A stretch of 64,000 nucleotides of DNA from NCBI GenBank assembly GCA_902798425.1, contig CADBWR010000012.1, positions 1 through 64,000 of the forward strand, in the 5' to 3' direction. How positions within the stretch are numbered: position 1 is the first letter of the stretch; each line of letters opens with the position of its first letter. The notes below the pieces were generated by a model. That model was not told where the DNA came from and made no database searches. It saw nothing but the letters and a program-made list of their open reading frames with translations. This document shows, piece by piece, positions 8,868-18,284 of this stretch. This DNA comes from an uncultured Bacteroidales bacterium. Lineage in GTDB: Bacteria > Bacteroidota > Bacteroidia > Bacteroidales > Bacteroidaceae. A program made the translations under genes and the position numbers.

Positions 8868-11231
8868 TTATTGTTTCAGCAGGTTCAGTGCCTGACGGGG
8901 TGCCATAGCATTGTGAGCCTGTTCAGTATACTGTGTCAGTTTGGCGGTAGCCGTCAGTTTGATATCACGACTTGACGCACCAATGCGGAAAGTGTAAATA
9001 CCTGCATCAGCCACCCACTGCGATACAGCCTCATCAAATGATGCCAGGTCGCGCTTGTCGATGGTCATGGTCAGTGTCTCGCTCTCGCCAGGCTGCAACA
9101 TACGGGTCTTGGAAAAGGCCTTCAACTCCTGAACGGGTTTCTGCAACTTTCCTTTGGGAGCGGTAACATATACCTGTGCAACCTCCTTGCCGGCCACCTT
9201 ACCCGTGTTTTTAATGGTTACACTGACGTTAACAACATCACCACTGACCTTCACGGCAGGTTTAGCAAACTCAAAGGTGGTATAGCTCAGACCATAGCCG
9301 AAGGGATAAGCCACCTGCTTGTCGAAGGTATCGAAATAGCGGTAACCCACATAGATATCTTCCTCATGATTGGTATAATCCTCATTGGGAATACTACCAT
9401 TACCCCATCCTTTCATCTCACGATAGGAATACATATCCATCTCCTGCGGGAAGTTCTTAGTTGAAGGATGGTCAGTAGCAGCAATCGGCCATGTCATGGT
9501 CAGCTTACCGCTTGGGTTTGCCTTACCTGTCAGCACATCAGCAACACTATTGCCTCCCTCCTCACCGGGCTGCCAGGCACAGAGGATAGCATCTACGCGG
9601 TCACGCCAAGAAGCGGTCTCCATCACACTGCCTGAATTCAGAATAACAATGACTGGCTTGCCTGCGGCGCGGAACTGGTTGCTCACGCGGAATATCATAT
9701 CCTGCTCTATCTGTGTCAGGTTGAACTCTCCCTCAATTTTACGGTCCATACCCTCACCAGCCTGACGGCCAATGGTAATAATAGCAGCATCAGCCTCTTT
9801 GATTTCGTGCGCTACGCAGCGATCAGAAATCTCTATCTCGTCCAGCTTAGGCTGACCCTGGTCGAGGAACCACATCATCGGGTTCTTGTCGGCTTTCAGC
9901 TTCACCTTGGCATACTTCACATAGTTCTGGTAGATCTCGGTAAGCAGCGGAGTAGTCTTCACACCGATATTCTTCAGTCCTTGCACCATGTCGACAACAT
10001 AAGGTACGTTGACGCAGCCAGAGCCCAAACCACCCGACATGAAGTCATAGCTATTAACACCAAACAGAGCTACTGTCTTCAGGTTTTTCATTGGCAGCAC
10101 AGGTTCGTCACCTATCTTATTATTCTTCAGCAGCACCATGCCCTCTGTAGACGACTGGCGGGTTACCTTGGCATGAGCCTGCAAGTCAGGCTTGCTGTAC
10201 TGGTATTTTCTGAAACGGGGTGTCTTGACAATATATGCCAGCATGTTGCGGACGTTGCGGTCTACATACTTAATATCCAGACGACCTGCCTTCACAGCCT
10301 CAACAATATCCTTAGCCTGAGCAGGATAGCCTGGCGTCATTAAGTCGTTGCCTGCCTCAACCTCCATCTCTGTGGGCAGGTCGGCACGTTTGCCTATCCA
10401 GTCTGTCATTACGATACCCTTGAAACCCCACTCATCACGCAGGATGGTGGTCAACAGGTCTTTGTTGCCTTGAGCATAAAGTCCGTTGATTTTGTTATAG
10501 GACGACATGATGGTCCAGGGGTCGCTCTTGCGTACCACAATCTCAAAGCCCTTCAGATAGAGTTCACGGAGAGCACGCTGTGAGAGTCGCTCATCACACT
10601 TCGTACGTGAGGTCTCCTGTGAGTTGACGGCAAAGTGCTTAGCTGACACGCCCACGCCTTGGCTCTGTATGCCCTTGGTGACAGCAGCGCCAATGAGTCC
10701 TGTCACGATGGGGTCCTCTGAGTAGTACTCAAAATTACGCCCACACAACGGACTACGATGCAGGTTCAGACCAGGACCCAGCACCACATCACAGCCATAC
10801 TCCAGTGTCTCGTTACCGATGGCACGGCCCACCTCTTCGACAAGCTGTGTGTTCCATGTTGATGCCAAACAGGTTCCTACGGGAAAACCGGTGGCATAGT
10901 ATGTATTGGAATCACCCTCACGACGGGGGTCAATGTGTACGCCGGCAGGGCCGTCAGTCAGCACGGTAGCAGGTATGCCCAGACGGGGAATGGCCACCGT
11001 GATGCCAGCAGCACCAGCCACCAGTTTCTTCTGGTGTCCCATCATAGCACCAGAGCCTACAAAGGAGTCGTTACCACCACCCACCAGCAGTTGGGCTTTC
11101 TCTTCCAGAGTCATCGCCTGCAATACTTCGTCAATATTCGAAGCACTCAGTTGCGGAGCTTGCGCTTTCATTGTCATTGTCGTTGTTAACATGGCCGTCA
11201 GGCCCAGGATAATAAGTCGCTTGGTTTTCAT
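8868..11231 (-). CDS. Beta-glucosidase/xylosidase, GH3
   Basis: A 787-aa secreted GH3 enzyme with a signal peptide (about residues 1-25). The N-terminal barrel contains GPGLNLHRSPLCGRNFEYYSEDP and SAKHFAVN. The nucleophile is D277 in VMTDW. Next comes the alpha/beta sandwich, with a likely acid/base glutamate near residue 500 (GEGMDRKIEGE region), and a C-terminal fibronectin III-like domain. Substrate specificity (beta-xylosidase or beta-glucosidase) cannot be read from sequence alone, but the GH67 partner favours xylo-oligosaccharides. It is the first gene of the minus-strand operon, with its own promoter at 11282-11312. Confidence 0.92.
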   Translation of the reverse strand: MKTKRLIILGLTAMLTTTMTMKAQAPQLSASNIDEVLQAMTLEEKAQLLVGGGNDSFVGSGAMMGHQKKLVAGAAGITVAIPRLGIPATVLTDGPAGVHIDPRREGDSNTYYATGFPVGTCLASTWNTQLVEEVGRAIGNETLEYGCDVVLGPGLNLHRSPLCGRNFEYYSEDPIVTGLIGAAVTKGIQSQGVGVSAKHFAVNSQETSRTKCDERLSQRALRELYLKGFEIVVRKSDPWTIMSSYNKINGLYAQGNKDLLTTILRDEWGFKGIVMTDWIGKRADLPTEMEVEAGNDLMTPGYPAQAKDIVEAVKAGRLDIKYVDRNVRNMLAYIVKTPRFRKYQYSKPDLQAHAKVTRQSSTEGMVLLKNNKIGDEPVLPMKNLKTVALFGVNSYDFMSGGLGSGCVNVPYVVDMVQGLKNIGVKTTPLLTEIYQNYVKYAKVKLKADKNPMMWFLDQGQPKLDEIEISDRCVAHEIKEADAAIITIGRQAGEGMDRKIEGEFNLTQIEQDMIFRVSNQFRAAGKPVIVILNSGSVMETASWRDRVDAILCAWQPGEEGGNSVADVLTGKANPSGKLTMTWPIAATDHPSTKNFPQEMDMYSYREMKGWGNGSIPNEDYTNHEEDIYVGYRYFDTFDKQVAYPFGYGLSYTTFEFAKPAVKVSGDVVNVSVTIKNTGKVAGKEVAQVYVTAPKGKLQKPVQELKAFSKTRMLQPGESETLTMTIDKRDLASFDEAVSQWVADAGIYTFRIGASSRDIKLTATAKLTQYTEQAHNAMAPRQALNLLKQ

Positions 11232-11281
11232 ATAATTAGTTAATTAGTTTTGTTAGTCACTCTCAAGTGCGAAAGAGTGTA

Positions 11282-11312
11282 CAAATGTACATCTTTTTTC
11301 TGATATGACAAA
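11282..11312 (-). promoter_or_regulatory. Promoter of the GH3-GH67-GH97 operon
   Basis: On the minus strand, TTTG (11309-11312) is followed after 19 nt by TACATTTG (11282-11289), a full Bacteroidetes -33/-7 pair about 50 nt upstream of the GH3 start. Confidence 0.75.
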
Positions 11313-11329
11313 ATTTCGCGCCCATTTCT

Positions 11330-11360
11330 TTTGCATTTCGTTCAGTTTACACTACCTTTG
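11330..11360 (+). promoter_or_regulatory. Promoter of the acetylesterase gene
   Basis: TTTG (11330-11333) and TACCTTTG (11353-11360) are spaced by 19 nt, 32 nt before the ATG at 11393. It is back-to-back with the GH3 operon promoter, so a shared regulator could bind between them. Confidence 0.8.
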
Positions 11361-11392
11361 CAGTCAGAAAACAAGAACTACCCAACAAAACT

Positions 11393-12847
11393 ATGAATAA
11401 GAAAGCACTTCTTTTAGCTATCGTGGTGGCAGCAGCTACTGCCGTACAAGCCAAGGTGCGCCTGCACCATTTGGTCAGTGACAACATGATTATCCAACAG
11501 CAGACGGATGTGCGTCTGTGGGGCTGGACAAAGCCCGGCAAGAAAGTGACAGCCACCATATCGTGGTCTGACCAAAAGAGCGAGGCTAAGGCCGACAAGC
11601 AGGGGCGCTGGCTGCTTACGGTACAGTCGCCCAAGGCCTCCTACGAACCACTGAGCATCACTTTCGACGATGGTGACGGAAAAGTGACAATAAATAATGT
11701 ACTCGCGGGCGAAGTGTGGGTGTGTGCCGGACAGTCGAACATGGAGATGCCTGTCAGAGGCTTCGGCAACTGTCCCGTTGACAACTACCTGCAGGAGGTC
11801 ATCAACGCTGCCGGGAGCCGACAGGTTCGCTCTGCCAAGATTCCCAGCATCATGCGCATGACACCGCAAGAGGATGCTGACACCCAGTGGCGCGAGAGTT
11901 CGCCAGCCACTGTTAGCGACTTCTCGGCAACTGGCTATTTTTTTGCCAAGCTACTCAACAAGATGCTCAACATCCCCATCGGCTTGATAGAAGCCAACAA
12001 AGGCGGCTCGCGTGTAGAGAGTTGGCTGACCAAGGAGAACCTGGAGAAGTATACCCAGGAGCCTACCGACTCTATGGGTATCGTCAATTTCAAGAAGGAA
12101 TGGGACTATCACCGCGCCATGCTATGGGGCAATGGCACCTTCAACCCCATTCTGAACTATACCGTCAAAGGCATCATCTTCTATCAAGGCTGTTCGAATG
12201 TGGGCGATCCAGGCAACCAGTATTCTGAGCGTCTGAAACTGCTGGTTGAGCAGTGGAGGAAGCAGTTCGGACTGGGCGAATTGCCGTTCTTCTTTGTACA
12301 GATAGCACCCTTCGACAGTGGCGACAAACAGGGCACATGGAATGCCATTCTGCAGGAACAGCAGTTCAGGGCCTCGCAGATAATCCCCAACAGCGGACTG
12401 GTCTGTCTGAACGATGCTGTCTACCCTTATGAGGGTACACAGATTCACCCTGCCCAAAAGCGGAAGGTGGGCGAGCGTTTGGCTCTGCAAGCACTTAACA
12501 AGACCTACGGCATGCAGTGGTTGATGTGCGAGAGCATGTCGTTCCGCGATATGCAGATCAAGGACGACAAAGTAATGCTCCACTTCAACAATGACTATGG
12601 TTCCATCAGTCGTTTCGAAGACATCCAAGGCTTTGAGGTGGCTGGCAACGACCGCGTGTTCTACCCCGCTAAGGCCAGCCATTTTTGGCAACCAGGTGGT
12701 GGCTACTGGGACGAGTGCGTCGTGGTCAGCAGCGACGAGGTAAAAGACCCCGTGGCCGTACGCTACTGTTTCCGCAATTGGCAACTGGGCAATCTGGCCA
12801 ATGCTGCCGGACTGCCTCTATTCCCTTTCCGTTCAGACAACTGGTAA
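11393..12847 (+). CDS. SGNH-family sialate/xylan O-acetylesterase
   Basis: A 484-aa secreted esterase related to sialate O-acetylesterases, with a signal peptide (about residues 1-20) and an N-terminal beta-rich domain. The SGNH blocks are GQSNM (nucleophile serine), GANxGGSRVESW-type and QGCSN motifs, and a late IHPAQK that supplies the catalytic histidine. The family removes acetyl groups from sugars. Divergent transcription from a GH67/GH3 operon makes acetylated xylo-oligosaccharide the most likely substrate, although sialic acid esters cannot be excluded. Its stop codon overlaps the start of the Nudix gene (TAATG), so the two are coupled. Confidence 0.83.
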   Translation: MNKKALLLAIVVAAATAVQAKVRLHHLVSDNMIIQQQTDVRLWGWTKPGKKVTATISWSDQKSEAKADKQGRWLLTVQSPKASYEPLSITFDDGDGKVTINNVLAGEVWVCAGQSNMEMPVRGFGNCPVDNYLQEVINAAGSRQVRSAKIPSIMRMTPQEDADTQWRESSPATVSDFSATGYFFAKLLNKMLNIPIGLIEANKGGSRVESWLTKENLEKYTQEPTDSMGIVNFKKEWDYHRAMLWGNGTFNPILNYTVKGIIFYQGCSNVGDPGNQYSERLKLLVEQWRKQFGLGELPFFFVQIAPFDSGDKQGTWNAILQEQQFRASQIIPNSGLVCLNDAVYPYEGTQIHPAQKRKVGERLALQALNKTYGMQWLMCESMSFRDMQIKDDKVMLHFNNDYGSISRFEDIQGFEVAGNDRVFYPAKASHFWQPGGGYWDECVVVSSDEVKDPVAVRYCFRNWQLGNLANAAGLPLFPFRSDNW

Positions 12848-13374
12848 TGGAGCATCCTTTAGAATTATTCAAGTACTGTCCCATCTGTGGCAGTTGCCAT
12901 TTTGAAGTCCACAACTTCAAAAGCAAGAAGTGCAGCGACTGTGGTTTTACCTACTATGCCAATCCCTGTTCAGCAACAGCAGCCTTCATCGTCAACGACC
13001 GTAACGAACTGCTGGTAGTCCGTCGTGCCAAGGAACCCGCCAAGGGCACCCTTGACCTGCCAGGCGGTTTCTGCGACATGTACGAAACAGTAGAGGAGGG
13101 TATGCGCCGAGAAATCAAGGAAGAAACAGGACTGGAGGTCGACAACATCCAATACCTTTTTTCCTCGCCTAATGTCTATATGTACAGCGGCATGGGTATC
13201 CACACACTGGACATGGACTACCTTGTCAGGGTTCATGGTGATGTACCTGTTGTGAAAGCTGCTGACGATGCTGCCGAAGCACTTTGGCTACCTATTAGTG
13301 ACATTAACCCTGCCGACTTCGGACTGACCAGCATCCGTAATGCGGTCATTCGGTTCTTGGCAGAAAAATGTTAA
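12847..13374 (+). CDS. Nudix hydrolase with N-terminal zinc ribbon
   Basis: A 175-aa protein. Two CxxC pairs (CPICG and CSDCG, about residues 11-32) form a zinc ribbon. It is followed by a Nudix fold with the box Gx5Ex7REUxEExGU, visible as GGFCDMYETVEEGMRREIKE and the following ETGL. It probably hydrolyses a nucleoside diphosphate linked to another group; the substrate is not evident. ATG 12847 is chosen because it begins the zinc ribbon and overlaps the esterase stop by one base. The frame is open further upstream but only inside the esterase. Confidence 0.88.
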   Translation: MEHPLELFKYCPICGSCHFEVHNFKSKKCSDCGFTYYANPCSATAAFIVNDRNELLVVRRAKEPAKGTLDLPGGFCDMYETVEEGMRREIKEETGLEVDNIQYLFSSPNVYMYSGMGIHTLDMDYLVRVHGDVPVVKAADDAAEALWLPISDINPADFGLTSIRNAVIRFLAEKC

Positions 13375-13423
13375 GAAAATAAAAAATTATATATATATAT
13401 AAGGTGTAACCAAAACTTTTGCC

Positions 13424-13431
13424 TACTTTTG
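13424..13431 (+). promoter_or_regulatory. -7 element upstream of topA
   Basis: TACTTTTG fits TAnnTTTG, 42 nt before the topA ATG. An AT-rich (TA)n run lies just upstream; no convincing -33 TTTG is present. Confidence 0.6.
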
Positions 13432-13473
13432 CAGCCCAAAAGTATAAAAATAAACTTGTAAAAAGACAGAATA

Positions 13474-15792
13474 ATGCAAAAGAATTTGGTGATAGTAGAG
13501 TCTCCTGCCAAGGCCAAAACCATTGAGAAGTTCCTGGGCAGCGACTACAAGGTTATGTCAAGCTATGGTCATATCCGCGACTTGAAAAAGAAGGAGATGA
13601 GTATAGACACTGGCACCCTCGAACCCGAATATGAGATTCCCGAAGAGAAGGAGAAACTCGTTAAAGAACTGAAGAGCAACGCAGAAAAGGCAGAGAAGGT
13701 CTGGCTCGCATCCGATGAGGACCGCGAGGGAGAGGCCATCTCATGGCACCTGTGCGAAGTACTGGGTCTGGACGAGGAGAAAACTAACCGTATCGTATTC
13801 CACGAAATCACCAAGCCGGCTATTCTGAAGGCTATTGAGACACCACGACACCTGGATATGAACCTGGTAAACGCCCAGCAAGCACGTCGTGTATTGGACC
13901 GTCTGGTAGGTTTTAAGTTGTCGCCCGTATTGTGGCGCAAGGTAAAACCCGCCCTGTCAGCAGGTCGTGTACAGAGTGTTGCCGTTCGACTCATCGTTGA
14001 GCGCGAGCGCGAAATACAGAATTTCCAGAGCGAGGCTTACTATAGTATTTCCGGTATCTTTGCCATCACCAATAAAGACGGCTCACAGACGGAGGTCAAG
14101 GCTACACTGGCCCAGCGCATGAAGACACACGACGAGGTAGAGCATTTCCTACAGCAGTGCATCGACGCCACCTATACCGTCCAGTCTGTCAGCAAGAAAC
14201 CCATGAAGCGCACGCCTGCTCCTCCTTTCACCACTTCTACGCTGCAACAGGAGGCCGCCCGCAAGTTAGGCTTCACCGTCAGTCAGACAATGATGGTTGC
14301 CCAGCACCTCTACGAACACGGACAGATTACCTATATGCGTACAGACTCGGTCAACCTGTCAGACCTATGTATCAATGCCAGCAAAGAAGAGATCAGCAAG
14401 CTCTACGGTGTGGAATATAGCAAGGTGCGCAAGTATCACACGAATTCAAAGGGTGCCCAAGAGGCTCACGAGGCTATCCGTCCCACCTATATGGACCGCA
14501 CAGAGATTGAGGGAACTTCTCAGGAGCGCAAACTTTACGACCTCATCTGGAAACGTACCATTGCCAGTCAGATGGCTGATGCAGAAATCGAAAAGACTAC
14601 AGTGGATATAGAAATCGTAGATGCCAACGGCCAAAAGCAGAATGCCAACTTTGTGGCACAGGGCGAGGTCATCAAGTTCGACGGCTTCTTCAAGGTCTAC
14701 CGAGAGTCCGTCGATGATGACGACACACAAGATGAAGAGTCTCACGTACTGCCCCCGCTGAAGAAAGACATGCAGCTCACTCGCCGCGAGATACAAGCTA
14801 CCGAGCGTTTCAGCCAGGGTCCACAGCGCTACACGGAGGCTTCGCTGGTTCACAAGTTGGAGGAACTGGGTATTGGCCGTCCGTCAACCTATGCGCCCAC
14901 CATCTCCACCATCCAGCAGCGTGAATATGTGCACAAGGGTGACAAGAAGGGTGAAGAGCGCAAGTACACCATCGACACACTGAAGGGCAAGATTATCACC
15001 CAGAAGACACGTACGGAGATGGCTGGCTCTGACAAGGGCAAGCTACTGCCTTCCGACATCGGTATCGTGGTTAACGACTTCCTCATGAAGTCTTTCCCCA
15101 ACATCATGGACTATAACTTCACTGCCAAGGTGGAGCAAGACTTCGATAAGATTGCCGAGGGCAATGAGTCATGGACAGGTATGCTGAAGGGCTTCTATAA
15201 GAAGTTCGAGCCAACAGTAGAGAAAACCATGAATGCGCGTCAAGAGCGTAAGGCTGGAGAACGACAATTGGGCACCGACCCCAAGAGTGGCAAGCCCGTC
15301 TTCGTCAAGATTGGACGCTTCGGCCCTGTGGTGCAGATTGGTTCTGCAGACGACAGCGAGAAACCTCTGTTTGCCCAGTTACCCAGCGACAAGAGCATGG
15401 AAACACTGACACTCGAGGAAGCATTGGATCTATTCCAGTTGCCACGTACTTTGGGTGACTACGAGGGTACCCCTGTGGTCATCGGTGCCGGTCGTTTCGG
15501 TCCCTACATCCTTCATCAGAAGAAGTACACTTCACTACCTAAAGGTGCCAACCCCATGACAATCACACTGGACGAGGCCATCGCCCTGATTAGCGAGAAA
15601 CGTCAGCAGGAGAACCAGAAGCACATGAAGATATTCGTAGAAGACGACAAACTGGAACTTTTGAATGGTCGCTACGGCCCTTACCTAGCTTACGACGGCA
15701 AGAACTACCGCATCCCCAAGAACCTGCATGCTAAGGCCACAGAGTTGACCTACACAGAGTGCATGGCCATCATAGAAAAACAAAAGAAATGA
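13474..15792 (+). CDS. topA: DNA topoisomerase I
   Basis: A 772-aa type IA topoisomerase that relaxes negative supercoils. The Toprim domain starts at once (LVIVESPAKAKTIEKFLG) and includes the DxDxE-type SDEDREGE. The catalytic tyrosine is Y287 in ITYMRTDS. The AxxxTSTLQQEA and GRPSTYAPTI blocks follow. Beyond about residue 590 there are repeated topoisomerase C-terminal domains (GRFGPVVQIG, GRFGPYILHQ, GRYGPYLAYDG) in place of Cys4 zinc fingers, as is usual in Bacteroidota. The end overlaps aroK by 4 nt. Confidence 0.96.
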   Translation: MQKNLVIVESPAKAKTIEKFLGSDYKVMSSYGHIRDLKKKEMSIDTGTLEPEYEIPEEKEKLVKELKSNAEKAEKVWLASDEDREGEAISWHLCEVLGLDEEKTNRIVFHEITKPAILKAIETPRHLDMNLVNAQQARRVLDRLVGFKLSPVLWRKVKPALSAGRVQSVAVRLIVEREREIQNFQSEAYYSISGIFAITNKDGSQTEVKATLAQRMKTHDEVEHFLQQCIDATYTVQSVSKKPMKRTPAPPFTTSTLQQEAARKLGFTVSQTMMVAQHLYEHGQITYMRTDSVNLSDLCINASKEEISKLYGVEYSKVRKYHTNSKGAQEAHEAIRPTYMDRTEIEGTSQERKLYDLIWKRTIASQMADAEIEKTTVDIEIVDANGQKQNANFVAQGEVIKFDGFFKVYRESVDDDDTQDEESHVLPPLKKDMQLTRREIQATERFSQGPQRYTEASLVHKLEELGIGRPSTYAPTISTIQQREYVHKGDKKGEERKYTIDTLKGKIITQKTRTEMAGSDKGKLLPSDIGIVVNDFLMKSFPNIMDYNFTAKVEQDFDKIAEGNESWTGMLKGFYKKFEPTVEKTMNARQERKAGERQLGTDPKSGKPVFVKIGRFGPVVQIGSADDSEKPLFAQLPSDKSMETLTLEEALDLFQLPRTLGDYEGTPVVIGAGRFGPYILHQKKYTSLPKGANPMTITLDEAIALISEKRQQENQKHMKIFVEDDKLELLNGRYGPYLAYDGKNYRIPKNLHAKATELTYTECMAIIEKQKK

Positions 15793-16316
15793 GGCGAATC
15801 ATCCTGATAGGTTATATGGGGTCTGGCAAGACCACTGTTGGCAAAGCTCTCTCCAAGGAGACGGGCATGATGTTCTACGACTTGGACTGGTATATCGAGA
15901 GTCGCATGCACAAGACCGTTTCACAACTCTTTGCCGAGCGTGGCGAGGAAGGTTTCCGCCAAATAGAACACAACATGCTGCACGAGGTGGCAGAGTTCGA
16001 GGATGTCATCATCAGCTGTGGCGGTGGCACACCCTGTTTCTTCGACAACATGGATTATCTGAACCAACAGGGCGATGTAATCTATCTGAAGGCTACTCCA
16101 GAGACGCTTTACAAGCATCTGCTGATGGCCAAGGTAGAACGTCCATTACTAAAAGACAAGACTCAGGAAGAACTGATAGACTATATCACGCAACACCTGA
16201 AGGAGCGTTCACCTTTCTATGAGAAGGCACGTTATGTCCTCGACGTCAACGTGCTTGACAACTACGACAAAATAGCCACCAGCGTGGAACATGTCAAATC
16301 CCTATTAGACCTATAA
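15789..16316 (+). CDS. aroK: Shikimate kinase
   Basis: A 175-aa P-loop kinase that converts shikimate to shikimate-3-phosphate in aromatic amino acid and chorismate synthesis. The Walker A is GYMGSGKTTVG at the N-terminus. The DxD-like substrate motif is DLDWYIE, Arg in GFRQIE binds shikimate, and Walker B-like ISCGGGTP is present. The lid arginine falls in VERPLL. ATG 15789 overlaps the topA stop (ATGA); the upstream in-frame start lies inside topA and would add residues before the P-loop. The last codons (LLDL, stop) are part of a 9-bp periodic run. Confidence 0.93.
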   Translation: MRRIILIGYMGSGKTTVGKALSKETGMMFYDLDWYIESRMHKTVSQLFAERGEEGFRQIEHNMLHEVAEFEDVIISCGGGTPCFFDNMDYLNQQGDVIYLKATPETLYKHLLMAKVERPLLKDKTQEELIDYITQHLKERSPFYEKARYVLDVNVLDNYDKIATSVEHVKSLLDL

Positions 16317-16355
16317 TTCCATTAGACCTATTAAACCCATTAGCCCCTTAAAGAA
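16302..16355. repeat. 9-bp degenerate repeat between aroK and speA
   Basis: Six 9-bp units (CTATTAGAC, CTATAATTC, CATTAGACC, TATTAAACC, CATTAGCCC, CTTAAAGAA) run from the last codons of aroK to just before the speA start, filling the gap. It is the same type of sequence as the heptads but with a 9-bp period. Confidence 0.6.
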
Positions 16356-16363
16356 CAGAAACA

Positions 16364-18256
16364 ATGAAGAAATGGACCATCGATGACTCTAAGGAGTTGT
16401 ACAACATCAACGGTTGGGGAACCAGCTACTTCGGTATTAACGATGCCGGCGACATCTATGTGACACCCTGTAAGGACGACACACAGATAGATTTGCGCGA
16501 AGTGATGGACGAACTGGCACTGCGCGATGTGCAGGCTCCTGTGCTGTTACGTTTCCCCGACATCTTGGACAACCGTATCGAGAAGACATGGAGTTGTTTT
16601 AAGAAAGCTGCCAAGGAGTATGACTATAAGTCAGAAAACTATGTGGTGTTCCCCATCAAGGTCAACCAGATGCAGCCTGTCGTGGAAGAAATCATCTCGC
16701 ATGGCCGTAAATTTAACTTAGGCATCGAGGCTGGTTCTAAACCTGAACTGCATGCGGTTATTGCCGTACAGTGTCAGAGTGACAGCATCATCATCTGTAA
16801 CGGCTACAAAGACCAGTCATATATCGAACTGGCTCTGCTGGCACAAAAGATGGGCAAGCGCATCTTCATTGTCGTTGAGAAACTGAACGAGTTGGATATC
16901 ATTGCCCGCGAGGCTAAGAAGTTGGGTGTACGCCCCAATATCGGCATCCGTATCAAGCTGGCCAGCAGTGGCAGTGGCAAATGGGAAGAGAGCGGTGGCG
17001 ACGCTTCTAAGTTCGGACTGACCAGTGCAGAACTGCTGGAGGCCCTCGATTTGCTGGAGAAGAAGGACATGAAAGACTGTCTGCGACTTATCCATTTCCA
17101 TATCGGTTCACAGATTACAAAGATTCGCCGCATTCAGACTGCCCTCCGTGAGGCTTCACAGTTCTATGTGCAACTGCACAAGATGGGCTATAATGTAGAC
17201 TTCGTAGACTGCGGTGGCGGACTGGGTGTAGACTACGACGGAACACGTTCGCCATCGAGCGAGTCGTCTGTCAACTACTCCATCCAGGAGTATGTCAACG
17301 ACTGTATCTACACTTTTGTCGATGCTGCCAACAAGAACAACCTGCCCCACCCCAACTTGATTACAGAGAGCGGTCGCTCGCTGGCTGCCCACCACTCGGT
17401 GCTCGTCATCGATGTGCTGGAGACAGCTTCGCTGCCAGAGATGCCCGAGGAGTTTGAGCCTGACGAGAACTCACACCAGCTGGTTAAGGACCTCTATGAG
17501 ATATGGGACAATCTTTCGCCACGCAACGTGCTCGAAGACTGGCACGATGCCGAGCAGATTCGCGAGGAGGTACTCGACCTCTTCTCTCATGGCATCGTAG
17601 ACCTGAAGACGCGTGCAGAGATTGAGGCTATGTACTGGAGTGTCTGTCACGAGATTCATGCGCTCGCCAAGAACCTGAAGCATGTTCCTGAGGAGCTGAT
17701 GAACATCGACAAACTGTTAGCAGACAAATACTTCTGTAACTTCTCGCTGTTCCAGTCACTACCCGACTCATGGGCCATCGACCAGATATTCCCCATTATG
17801 CCCATCCAACGACTCAACGAGCGTCCCACACGCAACGCCACCATCCAGGATATCACCTGCGACTCTGACGGTAAGATAGCCAACTTCGCTACCAACCGCC
17901 ATAACTCACACTCGCTGCCCGTACACACGCTCAAGAAGAATGAGAAATACTACCTGGGCGTCTTCCTCGTGGGAGCCTATCAGGAGATTCTCGGTGACAT
18001 GCACAACCTCTTTGGCGACACCACGGCGGTACACATCTCCGTAAAGGACGGCAAGTATCACATCGACCAGATATTCGACGGTGAAACGGTAGAGGAGGTG
18101 CTGGAATATGTACAGTACAATCCCAAGAAGCTGGTGCGCCAGCTGGAAATCTGGGTTACCAAGAGTGTCAAGGACGGGCGTATCACCCTGGAAGAGGGTA
18201 AGGAGTTTCTCTCGAATTACCGCTCGGGACTCTATGGATATACCTATTTGGAATAA
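16364..18256 (+). CDS. speA: Biosynthetic arginine decarboxylase
   Basis: A 630-aa PLP enzyme of the SpeA type that converts arginine to agmatine, the first step to putrescine and spermidine. The N-terminal domain is followed by the PLP-binding barrel (VFPIKVNQM, where lysine is the likely Schiff-base residue; GIEAGSKPEL). Further blocks are HFHIGSQI, DCGGGLGVDYDG and ITESGRSLAAHHSVL. The C-terminal beta domain contains CDSDGKI, where cysteine and aspartate contribute to the active site. Length and motif order match the family. It is followed by argB after 28 nt, so arginine supply and use sit together. Confidence 0.95.
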   Translation: MKKWTIDDSKELYNINGWGTSYFGINDAGDIYVTPCKDDTQIDLREVMDELALRDVQAPVLLRFPDILDNRIEKTWSCFKKAAKEYDYKSENYVVFPIKVNQMQPVVEEIISHGRKFNLGIEAGSKPELHAVIAVQCQSDSIIICNGYKDQSYIELALLAQKMGKRIFIVVEKLNELDIIAREAKKLGVRPNIGIRIKLASSGSGKWEESGGDASKFGLTSAELLEALDLLEKKDMKDCLRLIHFHIGSQITKIRRIQTALREASQFYVQLHKMGYNVDFVDCGGGLGVDYDGTRSPSSESSVNYSIQEYVNDCIYTFVDAANKNNLPHPNLITESGRSLAAHHSVLVIDVLETASLPEMPEEFEPDENSHQLVKDLYEIWDNLSPRNVLEDWHDAEQIREEVLDLFSHGIVDLKTRAEIEAMYWSVCHEIHALAKNLKHVPEELMNIDKLLADKYFCNFSLFQSLPDSWAIDQIFPIMPIQRLNERPTRNATIQDITCDSDGKIANFATNRHNSHSLPVHTLKKNEKYYLGVFLVGAYQEILGDMHNLFGDTTAVHISVKDGKYHIDQIFDGETVEEVLEYVQYNPKKLVRQLEIWVTKSVKDGRITLEEGKEFLSNYRSGLYGYTYLE

Positions 18257-18284
18257 CGTTATCATGTGGTAACGATATAACGCA

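Noticed and set aside
12122-12784. 220-codon open frame antisense to the acetylesterase
   Set aside because: No recognisable domain; fully covered by the esterase gene.
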